Assembly: GCF_018131015.1 (NCBI RefSeq)
Contig: NZ_JAFCJJ010000004.1
Span: 62,001-126,000 of the forward strand
DNA length: 64,000 nucleotides
Direction of reading: 5' to 3'
Origin: Bradyrhizobium diazoefficiens
Lineage (GTDB): Bacteria > Pseudomonadota > Alphaproteobacteria > Rhizobiales > Xanthobacteraceae
In this document: piece after piece, positions 45,776-54,495 of the stretch
Numbering within the stretch: position 1 is the first letter of the stretch
Layout: each line of letters begins with the position of its first letter
Notes under the pieces: model-generated
What the model saw: only the letters and a program-made list of their open reading frames with translations
The model's database searches: none
Told to the model about the DNA's origin: nothing
Position numbers and translations under genes: made by a program

Positions 45776-46666
45776 TTACGGCTGTCCCGATCCGCCCGCG
45801 GCGCCATACACCTGGCCGGTCGCGTAGCTCGCATCGGCCGCGGCGAGCTGGACATAGATCGATGCCAGCTCGGCGGGCTGGCCGGGCCGGCCCATCGGCG
45901 TCATGCCGCCGAATTTTTCCAGCTTCTCCATCGTGGCGCCGCCGGAGACCTGGAGCGGCGTCCAGATCGGACCCGGTGCGACACCATTGACGCGGATGCC
46001 CCTGGAGGCGAGCTGCTTTGCCAGCGACTTCACATAGTTCATCGTCGCCGCCTTGGTCTGTGCGTAGTCGTAGAGGTCCGGCGAGGGATCGTAGGCCTGC
46101 TCGGATGCCGTGCCGATGATGCAGGCGCCGGGCTTCAGATGCGGCAGCGCCGCCTTGATGATCCAGAACGGCGCGTAGATGTTGGTCTTCATGGTGGCGT
46201 CGAAATCGTCCGACGAGACGTCGAGGATGGAGGCGCGGGTCGGCTGGCGCGCGGCGTTGTTGACGATGATGTCGAGCCCGTCGAGTCCGGCCAGGGCCTG
46301 CTCGACCAGCTTCCTGCAGAAGGCTTCGTCCTTGAGGTCGCCGGGAAGCGCGAGGCCCGTGCGCCCTTCCTTCCTGATCAGCGCAATCACCTCCTGCGCG
46401 TCCGGCTCCTCGGCCGGCAGGTAATTGATGGCGACGTCGGCGCCTTCGCGCGCATAGGCGATCGCCGCGGCGCGGCCCATGCCGGAATCGCCGCCGGTGA
46501 TGAGCGCCTTGCGGCCGGCGAGGCGGCCCGATCCCTTGTAGCTGGTCTCGCCGTGATCGGGGCGCGGCTCCATCTTGCCGGCAAGGCCCGGCCAAGGTTG
46601 CGACTGCTTCTTGAAGGGCGGTTTCGGATAGCGCGTGATGGGATCGATGAGGTCCTGCTCGGCCAT
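45776..46666 (-). CDS. SDR oxidoreductase (YhdF/YghA-like)
   Basis: A 296-residue short-chain dehydrogenase with the long N-terminus typical of the stress-induced YghA/GsiB-neighbour type (PPFKKQSQPWPGLAGKMEP). ALITGGDSGMGRAAAI is the NAD(P) loop near 55, NNAARQP the NNAG-like motif, and YAQTKAATMNYVKSLA carries the Tyr and Lys. It lies downstream of the DUF4142 gene (76 bp) and is probably read from its EcfG promoter. Confidence 0.85.
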   Translation of the reverse strand: MAEQDLIDPITRYPKPPFKKQSQPWPGLAGKMEPRPDHGETSYKGSGRLAGRKALITGGDSGMGRAAAIAYAREGADVAINYLPAEEPDAQEVIALIRKEGRTGLALPGDLKDEAFCRKLVEQALAGLDGLDIIVNNAARQPTRASILDVSSDDFDATMKTNIYAPFWIIKAALPHLKPGACIIGTASEQAYDPSPDLYDYAQTKAATMNYVKSLAKQLASRGIRVNGVAPGPIWTPLQVSGGATMEKLEKFGGMTPMGRPGQPAELASIYVQLAAADASYATGQVYGAAGGSGQP

Positions 46667-46742
46667 GTCGGTGCTTCCTTTCGCCCTCGAGGGTGCCAGC
46701 GAAGCCGCGGCGAGTGTTGCGCTCGCCGGGCCTGGAGGAGGG

Positions 46743-47294
46743 CTACTTCGACTGCCCGACGCTCGGCGCCTTGCCGAGCTCCCTGGCCATGTCGAGATGG
46801 TGCTTGAGCGCCGGCAGCGTCTTGCCGGCCCAGTCCTTCAGCGCGGAATTGTCACCGCCCTTGGCATAGCGCTCGAACAGGGACACGGCGTCCTCATGCG
46901 CGCTGACCTGATAGGAATCGTAGTCGGAGCTGAAATCCTTGCCTGTCGCGCCCTTGAGCTTGTCCAGCTTGCTCTGATGCGAGCTGTCGAGCGCCGTCGG
47001 CAGCGTCGCCTGCGCCTTGCCGTCGCCGACCAGGCCCTTGAGCTCGCTGCTGGTCTTGGTGTGATCGGTCACCATCTGCTGCGCGAAGGATTTTTCCTGC
47101 GCGGTGCCCTTCTGTTCGGCGAGCTTGCTCGATTCGATCTCGAACATGTCGCTGACGGCGACCTCCTTGACGAAGTCGGCCGTCGTCGGTGCGACGCCGA
47201 GCGCCGAATTGACGCCGGTCTTCTCGCCGAGCGATTGCGCGAACGCGGGGCCTGCGACAAGCACGCAGGCGAGGGCGATGATGGAACGTTTCAT
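46743..47294 (-). CDS. DUF4142 periplasmic protein (copy 2)
   Basis: A 183-residue secreted helical protein: signal peptide MKRSIIALACVLVAGPAFA, then TADFVKEVAVSDMFEIESSKLA, FAQQMVTDHTKTSSEL and the ending LPALKHHLDMARELG, the canonical ferritin-like DUF4142 pattern with candidate metal His/Glu. A consensus EcfG promoter lies upstream inside the end of the preceding gene. Confidence 0.85.
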   Translation of the reverse strand: MKRSIIALACVLVAGPAFAQSLGEKTGVNSALGVAPTTADFVKEVAVSDMFEIESSKLAEQKGTAQEKSFAQQMVTDHTKTSSELKGLVGDGKAQATLPTALDSSHQSKLDKLKGATGKDFSSDYDSYQVSAHEDAVSLFERYAKGGDNSALKDWAGKTLPALKHHLDMARELGKAPSVGQSK

Positions 47295-47350
47295 GGTCCG
47301 GTCCTCTGGAATTGGCGCGGCCGATGCCCGCGCGGATCTTTGCGCCGATC

Positions 47351-47376
47351 AACGCGGCACCATGACCTGAGGTTCC
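47351..47376 (-). promoter_or_regulatory. EcfG-type promoter (DUF4142 copy 2)
   Basis: Minus strand GGAAC (47376-47372), 17-nt spacer, CGTT (47354-47351), 57 bp before ATG 47294. The -35 overlaps the stop of the upstream 75-residue gene, so it is an internal promoter. Confidence 0.7.
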
Positions 47377-47603
47377 TAATCCGCCGGGTTGCGGCCGGTG
47401 CGCGGATTGATCGGGTCGGTCGGCTTGCGTCGCAGCCGCTCCGGCAGGAACGGCTCCGCCGGCGAGGCCGACGGTTCGGCGCGCACGTCGGCATGGCGCT
47501 GCGCACGCTCGTGCGGCGTCTGGTTGGAATTGATCTGGCGCTTGACGTCGACGCCATCGACGGGATCGTTGACGCCATGCTGGATGTCGCGGAAGTCGCT
47601 CAT
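47376..47603 (-). CDS. small hydrophilic protein
   Basis: A 75-residue polar protein (GVNDPVDGVDVKRQINSN, PERLRRKPTDPINPRTGR), predicted disordered. It begins 9 bp after the pyruvate-oxidase-like gene and is probably cotranscribed. Unknown function. Confidence 0.6.
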   Translation of the reverse strand: MSDFRDIQHGVNDPVDGVDVKRQINSNQTPHERAQRHADVRAEPSASPAEPFLPERLRRKPTDPINPRTGRNPAD

Positions 47604-47612
47604 GCTTCACCT

Positions 47613-49400
47613 TCACTGTTTTCCGGGGAGGATCGATTCGAGCACCTGCCGTGCCGCCCCCTTGATCACGCTGGTCTCGTTGGGATCGCCCTTGATCAGC
47701 GCGAGGGAGAAGTTCCTCGCCTGCTGCAACGTGATGTGCGGCGGCAGCGGCGGCACCTCGGGATCGGTCTTCACCTCCAGCACCACCGGCCTCTCGCTCG
47801 CCAGCGCCTGGTCCCATGCCGAGCCGAGCAGTTGTGGGCTGTCGACGAAGATGCCGGTGAGGCCGATCATCTCGGCGAAGCGGGAATAGGACACATTGGG
47901 AATTCGCTGCGAGGCCTCGAACTTGGGATCGCCGTTGATGATGCGCTGCTCCCAGGTGACCTGGTTGAGATCCTCGTTGTTGAAGACGCAGACGATCAAG
48001 CGCGAATCGCGCCAGGAGCGCCAGTACTTGGCGGCCGTGATCAGTTCGGCCATGTTGTTCATCTGCATGGCGCCATCGCCAACCAGCGCGATGACGGGCC
48101 GGTCCGGATGGGCGTATTTGGCGGCGAGCGCGTAGGGAACGGCGGCGCCCATCGAGGCGAGGCCACCCGAGAGCGAGGCCGTCATGCCGCGGCGCATTTT
48201 CAAATCACGCGCGAACCAGTTGGCGCAGGAGCCGGAGTCGCTGGTGATGATGGCGCGGTCGGGCAGGCGCGGCGACAATTCCCAGGCGACGAGCTGTGGA
48301 TTGACGGGGGAGGCGGGCTGATGCGCGCGGTCGTCCAGCGTCTTCCACCATGTCGCGACATCATCCTCGATCCCCTTGCGCCAGGCGCCGTCGCTCTTGG
48401 GCGCGAGCCGAGGCAACAGCGCCCGCAGCGTCTCGGCGGCATCGCCGACGAGGCCGACTTCCATGGGAAAGCGGATCGACATCATGCTGGCATCGATGTC
48501 GATCTGCACGCCGCGCGCGGCGCCTTCCTTGGGCAGGAATTCGGCATAGGGAAACCCGGAGCCGACCATCAGCAGCGTGTCGCAGTCCATCATCATGTCG
48601 TGGCTGGGCTCGGTGCCGAGCAGGCCGATCGAGCCGGTGACCCAGGGCAGGTCGTCGGGCAGCGCGGCCTTGCCGAGCAGCGCCTTGGCGCAGCCGGCCG
48701 ACAGCCGGTCGGCGACGGCGATGACCTCGTCGGTGGCCCCAAGCGCGCCGGCGCCGACGAGCATCGCGACCTTCTTGCCGGCGTTGAGCACTTCTGCGGC
48801 GCGGTCGAGATCCGCATCGCGCGGCACGACGCTGGGAGGACTGTAGCCGACGCCGGAATGCAGCGTGCCGTGCGCCCGCGGCGGGGGCTCGTAGGTCTCC
48901 TCCTGCAAGTCGTTGGGCAGCACGATCGCGGTCACGGTCCGCCGCGCCAGTGCGATGCGGACGGCGCGATCGATCAGGTGGCGCACCTGTGGGGGCGAGG
49001 AGGCCTGCATGACATAGGCGCCGGCGACATCCTTGAACATCGAGACGAGGTCGAGTTCCTGCTGGTACTGCCCGCCCAGCGCAGTGCGCGCCTGCTGGCC
49101 GACGATCGCCAGCACCGGCTGGTGGTCGAGCAGTGCGTCATAGAGGCCGGTGATGAGGTGCGAGGCGCCCGGGCCCGAGGTCGCGATGCAGACCCCGAGC
49201 TCGCCCGAGAACTTCGCATAGGCGGTTGCCATGAATGCCGCCATCTCCTCGTGCCGCGCCTGCACGAAGCCGATCTTCTGTTCGGCCCGGTTCATCGCGC
49301 CGAACACCCCGTTGATGCCGTCGCCGGGGTAACCGAAGATGTGGCGCACGCCCCATTGATGCAGACGCTGGACGATGAAGTCGGAGACGGTCTGGGCCAT
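47613..49400 (-). CDS. TPP-dependent pyruvate oxidase-like enzyme
   Basis: A 595-residue TPP enzyme of the PoxB / acetolactate synthase superfamily. The PYR domain (MAQTVSDFIVQRLHQWGV, with the catalytic Glu in ARHEEMAAFMA near 50), central FAD-type domain, and PP domain with GDGAMQMNNMAEL near residue 436 (TPP/Mg) are present. Members with this start decarboxylate pyruvate (or another 2-oxo acid). The start is ATG 49400, as the open frame continues further upstream without protein-like sequence. An EcfG-type promoter lies 39 bp before the start; GSR control of such enzymes is plausible. Confidence 0.85.
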   Translation of the reverse strand: MAQTVSDFIVQRLHQWGVRHIFGYPGDGINGVFGAMNRAEQKIGFVQARHEEMAAFMATAYAKFSGELGVCIATSGPGASHLITGLYDALLDHQPVLAIVGQQARTALGGQYQQELDLVSMFKDVAGAYVMQASSPPQVRHLIDRAVRIALARRTVTAIVLPNDLQEETYEPPPRAHGTLHSGVGYSPPSVVPRDADLDRAAEVLNAGKKVAMLVGAGALGATDEVIAVADRLSAGCAKALLGKAALPDDLPWVTGSIGLLGTEPSHDMMMDCDTLLMVGSGFPYAEFLPKEGAARGVQIDIDASMMSIRFPMEVGLVGDAAETLRALLPRLAPKSDGAWRKGIEDDVATWWKTLDDRAHQPASPVNPQLVAWELSPRLPDRAIITSDSGSCANWFARDLKMRRGMTASLSGGLASMGAAVPYALAAKYAHPDRPVIALVGDGAMQMNNMAELITAAKYWRSWRDSRLIVCVFNNEDLNQVTWEQRIINGDPKFEASQRIPNVSYSRFAEMIGLTGIFVDSPQLLGSAWDQALASERPVVLEVKTDPEVPPLPPHITLQQARNFSLALIKGDPNETSVIKGAARQVLESILPGKQ

Positions 49401-49438
49401 TGCGCGGCGGCTCCCGGTTTCACGATGCGAGCATGGAG

Positions 49439-49463
49439 AACCGCGCGTTTCCGGCGATGTTCC
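49439..49463 (-). promoter_or_regulatory. EcfG-type promoter (pyruvate oxidase-like gene)
   Basis: Minus strand GGAAC (49463-49459), 16-nt spacer, GGTT (49442-49439), 39 bp before ATG 49400. Confidence 0.6.
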
Positions 49464-49553
49464 TGAGCGCGCCGCGAGATGCCGCACCTGCATTCTGGAA
49501 CGATCAGCCCGGCGTGCAAGTTGGTTCACACATTGGCTTAGCGGAGAATCGCG

Positions 49554-49928
49554 ATGTTGAACCAAGGCGAGCTGGATCGCAGCGAGACGGGCCGATTGAT
49601 CGGCAGTGACAAGGTCGAGGGAACATCGGTCTACGGCGCCGACCGCAACCGGATCGGTTCGGTCGAGCGTGTGATGATCGACAAGATCACCGGCAAGGTG
49701 TCCTATGCCGTGCTCGGCTTCGGCGGCTTCCTGGGGCTCGGCAACGATCACTATCCTTTGCCCTGGCAGTCCCTGAAGTACGACACGGAACTTGGCGGCT
49801 ATATCACCGGGATTACCGAGAAGGCGCTCGAAGGTGCACCGAAATACGGCGAGCGCAGCGACTGGAACTGGGGCGATGATGCCGCGGTGCGCAGCGTCAA
49901 CGCCTATTACGGCGTTCCCCTCGCTTGA
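49554..49928 (+). CDS. PRC-barrel domain protein
   Basis: A 124-residue protein with a PRC-barrel at about 15-95 (GTSVYGADRNRIGSVERVMID, SYAVLGFGGFLGLGNDHYPLPW). These barrels bind RNA or protein and are often stress-linked in rhizobia. It is divergent from the pyruvate-oxidase gene. A GGAAC-N17-AGTT sequence at 49497-49522, one mismatch from the stress promoter, lies 32 bp upstream. Confidence 0.85.
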   Translation: MLNQGELDRSETGRLIGSDKVEGTSVYGADRNRIGSVERVMIDKITGKVSYAVLGFGGFLGLGNDHYPLPWQSLKYDTELGGYITGITEKALEGAPKYGERSDWNWGDDAAVRSVNAYYGVPLA

Positions 49929-49953
49929 AGCGCATAGCAGGAAGGGAGATTCG

Positions 49954-50112
49954 ATGAGCAAGGAAAGGCCCACCGACGATCCCCGGCGTCAGAACGACTG
50001 GGGATCCCATGCCCAGACGGACAAGCCCTGGAAGGGCAATCCGGAGAAAGAGCAGAAATCGGGCGAGGCAAAGCCCGACCTCGAGAAATGGCAAGAGACC
50101 AAGACGCATTGA
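49954..50112 (+). CDS. small hydrophilic protein
   Basis: A 52-residue, highly charged protein (MSKERPTDDPRRQNDWGS, NPEKEQKSGEAKPDLEKW) with GAAGGGAG before ATG 49954. It is predicted disordered, hydrophilin-like, 25 bp after the PRC gene and followed by a strong terminator. Confidence 0.65.
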   Translation: MSKERPTDDPRRQNDWGSHAQTDKPWKGNPEKEQKSGEAKPDLEKWQETKTH

Positions 50113-50144
50113 CGGCTTGCGCAAATCAGCAGCAATCCGCATGA

Positions 50145-50176
50145 GCGCGGCACGGAGGGTGCCGCGCTTCTTTTTT
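50145..50176 (+). terminator. intrinsic terminator
   Basis: GCGCGGCAC-GGAGG-GTGCCGCGC followed by TTCTTTTTT: a 9-bp GC-rich stem with a T-run, closing the PRC/hydrophilin transcript. Confidence 0.85.
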
Positions 50177-50215
50177 GCGCAACATTCACGAATGACAGCG
50201 GCGCTCCCACGGCCC

Positions 50216-50240
50216 GGAACCATGCTTTGACGTTGCGGTT
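50216..50240 (+). promoter_or_regulatory. EcfG-type promoter (efflux operon)
   Basis: GGAAC (50216-50220), 16-nt spacer, GGTT (50237-50240), 63 bp before GTG 50303. Confidence 0.55.
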
Positions 50241-50302
50241 AGGCTTCGGGCGCGCGAGCGTGGCAGCGCCGCCGGTTGCAGCAAGAGTCCGAGGTGTTCA
50301 CC

Positions 50303-51454
50303 GTGGATGCTCAAACCCGGGAGCGCGGGCCGTCCGCGGAACAGCCGCAGGTGGAAGCTCCGACGAATTCGTCCGACCCCAACCACGAGACCAGGGATCA
50401 GTCCGGGAAGGCCAAGACGCCGTCGCTGCGTGAGCGCCTTCGCGAGCACTGGCTGCTCGCGACCGTCGCGGCGATCGTGGTGATCGCCGCACTGGTCGGC
50501 GGCCTGCTCTACTGGCTCGAGGCACGCCACTACGAATCCACCGACGACGCCTTCGTCGCCGCGCGGAGCTTCTCGGTTGCCTCGAAGGTCGGTGGCTACG
50601 TCATCGATGTCCCGGTCACGGACAATCAGCACGTCAATGCAGGCGATCTCCTGGCTAGGGTCGACGAGCGCGACTACCGGATCGCGGTCGATCAGGCGAC
50701 AGCGCAGGTCGAGGTCTCCAGGGCCAATATCGCCAATGTCGCGGCGCAGATCGATTCCCAAGAGGAGCAGATCAAGCAGGCCAAAGCCCAGCTCGAGCAG
50801 GCGCAGGCCCAGCTCCAGTTCTCGCAGGAGGAGTCCGCGCGCGCCCAGGATCTTGTGGAGAAGGGCGCCGGCACAGTGCAGCGCCAGCAGCAGACCCGCT
50901 CCGATCTGCAGGCGCAGCAGGCCAACACCGAGCGCGCCAAGACGGCGGTGACGGCGGCCGAGGTCGGTATCAAGACGCTGCAGGCGCAGCTCGAAGGCGC
51001 GAGGGCCCAGCTCGAGCAATCGCAGGCCCAGCTCGATCAGGCGAGGCTGAACTTGCAATACACAAGCGTCGTCGCCGCGCAATCGGGCCACGTCGTCAAG
51101 GTCTCCGCCGCCAAGGGCACCTTCGTCACTTCAGGCCAGAGCCTGATGATGTTCGTGCCCGACGAGGTCTGGGTCGTCGCCAATTACAAGGAAACCCAGC
51201 TTAATGACATGCGGCCGGGCCAGCCGGTCGAGATCCGCATCGACGCCTATCCCGGCCGCAAGCTCACGGGCCACATCGATTCCGTGCAGCCGGGCTCGGG
51301 CACGGCGTTCAGCCTGCTGCCTGCCGAGAATGCCACCGGCAATTACGTCAAGGTGGTGCAGCGCGTGCCGGTGAAGATCGTCGTCGACAACTGGCCGGCC
51401 GATCTGCCGGTCGGTCCCGGCATGTCGGTCGTGCCCTGGACCAGGGTGCGATGA
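50303..51454 (+). CDS. EmrA/HlyD-type membrane fusion protein
   Basis: A 383-residue periplasmic adaptor. A cytoplasmic tail and one membrane helix (about 50-72, LLATVAAIVVIAALVGG) lead to a lipoyl/barrel half (SVASKVGGYVIDVPV), a long coiled-coil hairpin rich in AQ/QL repeats (about 125-270) and the second barrel (VVAAQSGHVVKV, EVWVVANYKETQL). GAGG upstream favours GTG 50303 over TTG 50276. It overlaps the MFS gene by ATGA. Confidence 0.88.
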   Translation: MDAQTRERGPSAEQPQVEAPTNSSDPNHETRDQSGKAKTPSLRERLREHWLLATVAAIVVIAALVGGLLYWLEARHYESTDDAFVAARSFSVASKVGGYVIDVPVTDNQHVNAGDLLARVDERDYRIAVDQATAQVEVSRANIANVAAQIDSQEEQIKQAKAQLEQAQAQLQFSQEESARAQDLVEKGAGTVQRQQQTRSDLQAQQANTERAKTAVTAAEVGIKTLQAQLEGARAQLEQSQAQLDQARLNLQYTSVVAAQSGHVVKVSAAKGTFVTSGQSLMMFVPDEVWVVANYKETQLNDMRPGQPVEIRIDAYPGRKLTGHIDSVQPGSGTAFSLLPAENATGNYVKVVQRVPVKIVVDNWPADLPVGPGMSVVPWTRVR

Positions 51455-53064
51455 CGGACGCGGCGCAGGGCCGAGCGGCCACCTGGTCGCCGGAGCGATC
51501 GGCGGCCGGCGGGCACAATCCCTATCTGATCGCCTTCGTGGTCTCGATCGCGACCTTCATGGAGGTGCTCGACACCACCATCGCCAATGTCGCGCTGCGC
51601 CACATCGCCGGCGGGCTCGCGGTCGGCCTCGACGAGAGCACCTACGTCATCACCAGCTATCTCGTCGCCAATGCGATCGTGCTGTCGATCTCCGGCTGGC
51701 TCTCGACCGTGATCGGCCGCAAGCGCTTCTACATGATCTGCGTTGCGACGTTCTCGCTCGCCTCGCTACTGTGCGGATTTGCCTGGAATCTAGAGGCGCT
51801 GGTGCTGTTCCGCATCCTGCAGGGCCTCGGCGGCGGCGGCATGGCGACCAGCGAGCAGGCGATCCTCGCCGACTCCTTCCCGCCGCAGAAGCGCGGCCAG
51901 GCCTTTGCGATCTATGGCGTCGCCGTCGTGGTCGCGCCGGTGATAGGTCCGACGCTCGGCGGCTGGATCACGGACACCTATAGCTGGCACTGGGTGTTCC
52001 TGATCAATGTTCCGATGGGGATGTTGTCGCTGTTCCTGGTCGGAGCACTGGTCAAGGAGCCGTCGGGGGCGGAGGAGGAGCGGGCGAAGCTGCTGAGCAA
52101 GGGACTGCGCGTCGACTATGTCGGCTTCCTTCTGGTCGCGATCGGCCTCGGCGCGCTCGAATTCGTGCTGGACGAGGGCCAGCGCAACGACTGGTTCGGC
52201 TCCCGCATGATCGTGACCTTCGCGGTGCTCGCGGTCGTGTCCCTGCTGGCGCTGATCCCGTGGGAGCTGACGCGCGAGGATCCCATCGTCGATCTCCGCC
52301 TGCTCGGCCGTCGCCAGTTCGCCGCCTGCTTCCTGGTCATGCTCGGCACCGGCGCGGTGCTGATCTCGACGACGCAGCTCTTGCCGCAGCTGCTCCAGAC
52401 CGAGTTGAACTACACGGCACTGCTGGCCGGTCTCGCGCTGTCGCCCGGCGGCGTTGCGACGTTGCTGGTGATGCCCGTGGTCGGCCGTCTCGTCGGCGCC
52501 GCGCAACCGAAATATCTGATCATGCTCGGTGCTGCCATCGTTGCGCTGTCGATGTGGCATCTGACGGGGATCAACGGCGACATCTCCTACGGCTATGCGG
52601 CGCTGTCGCGCATCTTCCTCGCGCTGGGCTTGCCCTTCCTGTTCCTGCCGGTGACGACCGCCTCCTATGACGGCGTGCCGCCGGACAAGACCAACCAGGC
52701 CTCGGCGCTGATCAATGTCGCACGCAACATCGGCGGTTCGATGGGGGTCGCGCTGGCGCAGACCGTGCTGGCGCAGCGCCAGCAATTCCACCAGAGCCGC
52801 CTGATCGAGCATGCGGCGCCGTCCGATCTCGGCTATCAGCAGACCATCGACGCCATGACGCGCTACTTCCAGGCGCAGGGCTCCAATGTGACCGATGCGG
52901 CCGCGCAGGCGCTCGCCTGGGTCGGCAGGACCCTGCAGCAGCAGGTCGACTTCCTGGCCTATATCGATGTGTTCTGGACGCTCGCCATCATCGCCGTGCT
53001 GATGATCCCCACGGCGGCCGTGCTGCGCCCGATCGACCTCGGCGCGCCGGCGCGGGGGCATTGA
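51451..53064 (+). CDS. DHA2-family MFS drug efflux transporter (EmrB-like)
   Basis: A 537-residue, 14-helix transporter of the EmrB/QacA drug:proton antiporter family. The first-helix motif FMEVLDTTIANVALRHI and the motif-C-type GPTLGGWITD segment near 165 are typical. With the coupled EmrA-like adaptor it would form an inner-membrane pump joined to a TolC-like channel not present here. The EcfG-type promoter suggests stress-linked efflux. It is convergent with an HxlR-type regulator. Confidence 0.9.
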   Translation: MTDAAQGRAATWSPERSAAGGHNPYLIAFVVSIATFMEVLDTTIANVALRHIAGGLAVGLDESTYVITSYLVANAIVLSISGWLSTVIGRKRFYMICVATFSLASLLCGFAWNLEALVLFRILQGLGGGGMATSEQAILADSFPPQKRGQAFAIYGVAVVVAPVIGPTLGGWITDTYSWHWVFLINVPMGMLSLFLVGALVKEPSGAEEERAKLLSKGLRVDYVGFLLVAIGLGALEFVLDEGQRNDWFGSRMIVTFAVLAVVSLLALIPWELTREDPIVDLRLLGRRQFAACFLVMLGTGAVLISTTQLLPQLLQTELNYTALLAGLALSPGGVATLLVMPVVGRLVGAAQPKYLIMLGAAIVALSMWHLTGINGDISYGYAALSRIFLALGLPFLFLPVTTASYDGVPPDKTNQASALINVARNIGGSMGVALAQTVLAQRQQFHQSRLIEHAAPSDLGYQQTIDAMTRYFQAQGSNVTDAAAQALAWVGRTLQQQVDFLAYIDVFWTLAIIAVLMIPTAAVLRPIDLGAPARGH

Positions 53065-53070
53065 GGCCGC

Positions 53071-53535
53071 TCATGCGATGGCCTTTGGCCGCCCCGGGCC
53101 CGGATGCACGTGCACCTGCCTCGCATGCAGCGCCTCGCCGCATTCCGAGCACACCATCACCGGATCGAACAACTTGCCGCAGGTTCTGTGCTCGTGCAGC
53201 AGAGGGCGGCCGCGCTCGTCGCCCATATGGGCGTCGCCCCAATGCACCATCGCCATGATGATCGGGTAGAGATCGAGGCCCCTCTCGGTGAGAACGTATT
53301 CGTAGCGTTTCGGCGCCTCGGAATAGGGGACGCGGCGCAGGATGCCGAAGCGGACCAGCTTCTTCAGCCGCTCCGACAGCAGGTGCCGGGTGATCTGGAG
53401 CGAGGATTGAAATCCCTCGAACCGCCGCACGCGCAAGAAGCATTCGCGTAGGATCAAGAGCGTCCAGCGGTCGCCGATGACCGCGACGGTGCGGGAGAGC
53501 GAGCATGGCTCTTCATCCAGCGTGTCCCATTTCAC
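53071..53535 (-). CDS. HxlR-family transcriptional regulator
   Basis: A 154-residue winged-helix protein. CSLSRTVAVIGDRWTLLILRE is the HxlR core start; ITRHLLSERLKKLVRFGIL is the recognition region and YVLTERGLDLYPII the wing end. The C-terminus has a CSECGE zinc-ribbon-like piece. GGAG upstream supports GTG 53535; TTG 53580 is an alternative. It is divergent from an SDR gene, with a palindrome in between, and convergent with the efflux operon. Confidence 0.85.
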   Translation of the reverse strand: MKWDTLDEEPCSLSRTVAVIGDRWTLLILRECFLRVRRFEGFQSSLQITRHLLSERLKKLVRFGILRRVPYSEAPKRYEYVLTERGLDLYPIIMAMVHWGDAHMGDERGRPLLHEHRTCGKLFDPVMVCSECGEALHARQVHVHPGPGRPKAIA

Positions 53536-53630
53536 GATCGTGTCTCCGGCCAGTAAGTCTGAAAAAGGAACTGATATCAATAGTCAGCTATGTTTCCATT
53601 AGAAGCTAACAGACAACAGCGCGATTTGAC

Positions 53631-53647
53631 AGTTCTATTTTAGAACT
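53631..53647. promoter_or_regulatory. candidate HxlR operator
   Basis: AGTTCTA-TTT-TAGAACT is a perfect 7-bp inverted repeat in the HxlR/SDR intergenic region, 48 bp before the SDR start. Confidence 0.5.
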
Positions 53648-53694
53648 ATAGCCTCGGGCCGATCATACTGGTGCTCTCAGCGGAGGAGGCAGCC

Positions 53695-54432
53695 TTGCCC
53701 AAGCGAAACGCCACAGCAGCCGTCATAGGTGCCGGCGATTTCATCGGATCCGAGATCGCGAAGAAATTCGCCGCCGAGGGATTTTCGGTCTTCGCCGGCC
53801 GCCGCAACGGCGACAAGCTGGCGCCGCTGGTGAGGGACGTCGAGGCCGCCGGCGGCGAGATTCATGCGCGCTCGCTGGATGCGCGGAAGGAGGAGGAGGT
53901 CATCTCCTTCCTCAACGACGCCGACCGGCATGGCCCGCTGGAGGTCTGCATCTTCAACGTCGGCGCCAACGTCAATTTCCCGATCCTCGACACCACCGAG
54001 CGCGTCTTCCGCAAGGTGTGGGAGATGGCCTGCTATTCCGGCTTCCTCGCCGGGCGCGAAGCGGCGCGGCTGATGCTGCCACGCGGCGGCGGCAACATCT
54101 TCTTCACCGGGGCCACCGCGAGCTTGCGCGGCGGCAGCGGTTTTGCCGCCTTCGCCAGCGCCAAATTCGGGCTGCGCGCGGTGGCGCAGGCGATGGCGCG
54201 CGAGCTCGGGCCGAAGAACATCCATGTCGCCCATCTCATCATCGATTCCGGCGTCGACACCGAATGGGTGCGGCAGCGCCGGCTCGAGGCGCTCGGCCCG
54301 AACGCGCTCGACAATCCCGACCTCCTGATGCCGCCGTCCGCGGTCGCGGACGCCTATTGGCAGCTCTACCATCAGCCGAAGAGCGCCTGGACCTTCGAAA
54401 TGGAGATCCGCCCGTTCGGAGAGAAATGGTGA
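53695..54432 (+). CDS. SDR-family oxidoreductase
   Basis: A 245-residue short-chain dehydrogenase. GGAGGAGG at 53682-53689 sets TTG 53695 as start. The NAD(P) loop reads GAGDFIGSEIAKKFA (first Gly changed from the common TGxxxGxG), FNVGANVNF replaces NNAG, and the usual catalytic Tyr is not seen at its place: FAAFASAKFGL gives F..AK. Loss of that Tyr suggests a divergent or non-classical subclass. It is divergent from HxlR and followed by a nitronate monooxygenase-like gene. Confidence 0.75.
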   Translation: MPKRNATAAVIGAGDFIGSEIAKKFAAEGFSVFAGRRNGDKLAPLVRDVEAAGGEIHARSLDARKEEEVISFLNDADRHGPLEVCIFNVGANVNFPILDTTERVFRKVWEMACYSGFLAGREAARLMLPRGGGNIFFTGATASLRGGSGFAAFASAKFGLRAVAQAMARELGPKNIHVAHLIIDSGVDTEWVRQRRLEALGPNALDNPDLLMPPSAVADAYWQLYHQPKSAWTFEMEIRPFGEKW

Positions 54433-54495
54433 CCGCGGCGCAAAACTCCGGCTAGACTGACCCCAACGCAAGATAGTGTCCGGGAGGATAATGCA

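Noticed and set aside
46635..49466. 943-residue plus-strand open frame
   Set aside because: Antisense to the SDR, DUF4142, hydrophilic-protein and TPP-enzyme genes; no domain signature and no family-like composition.
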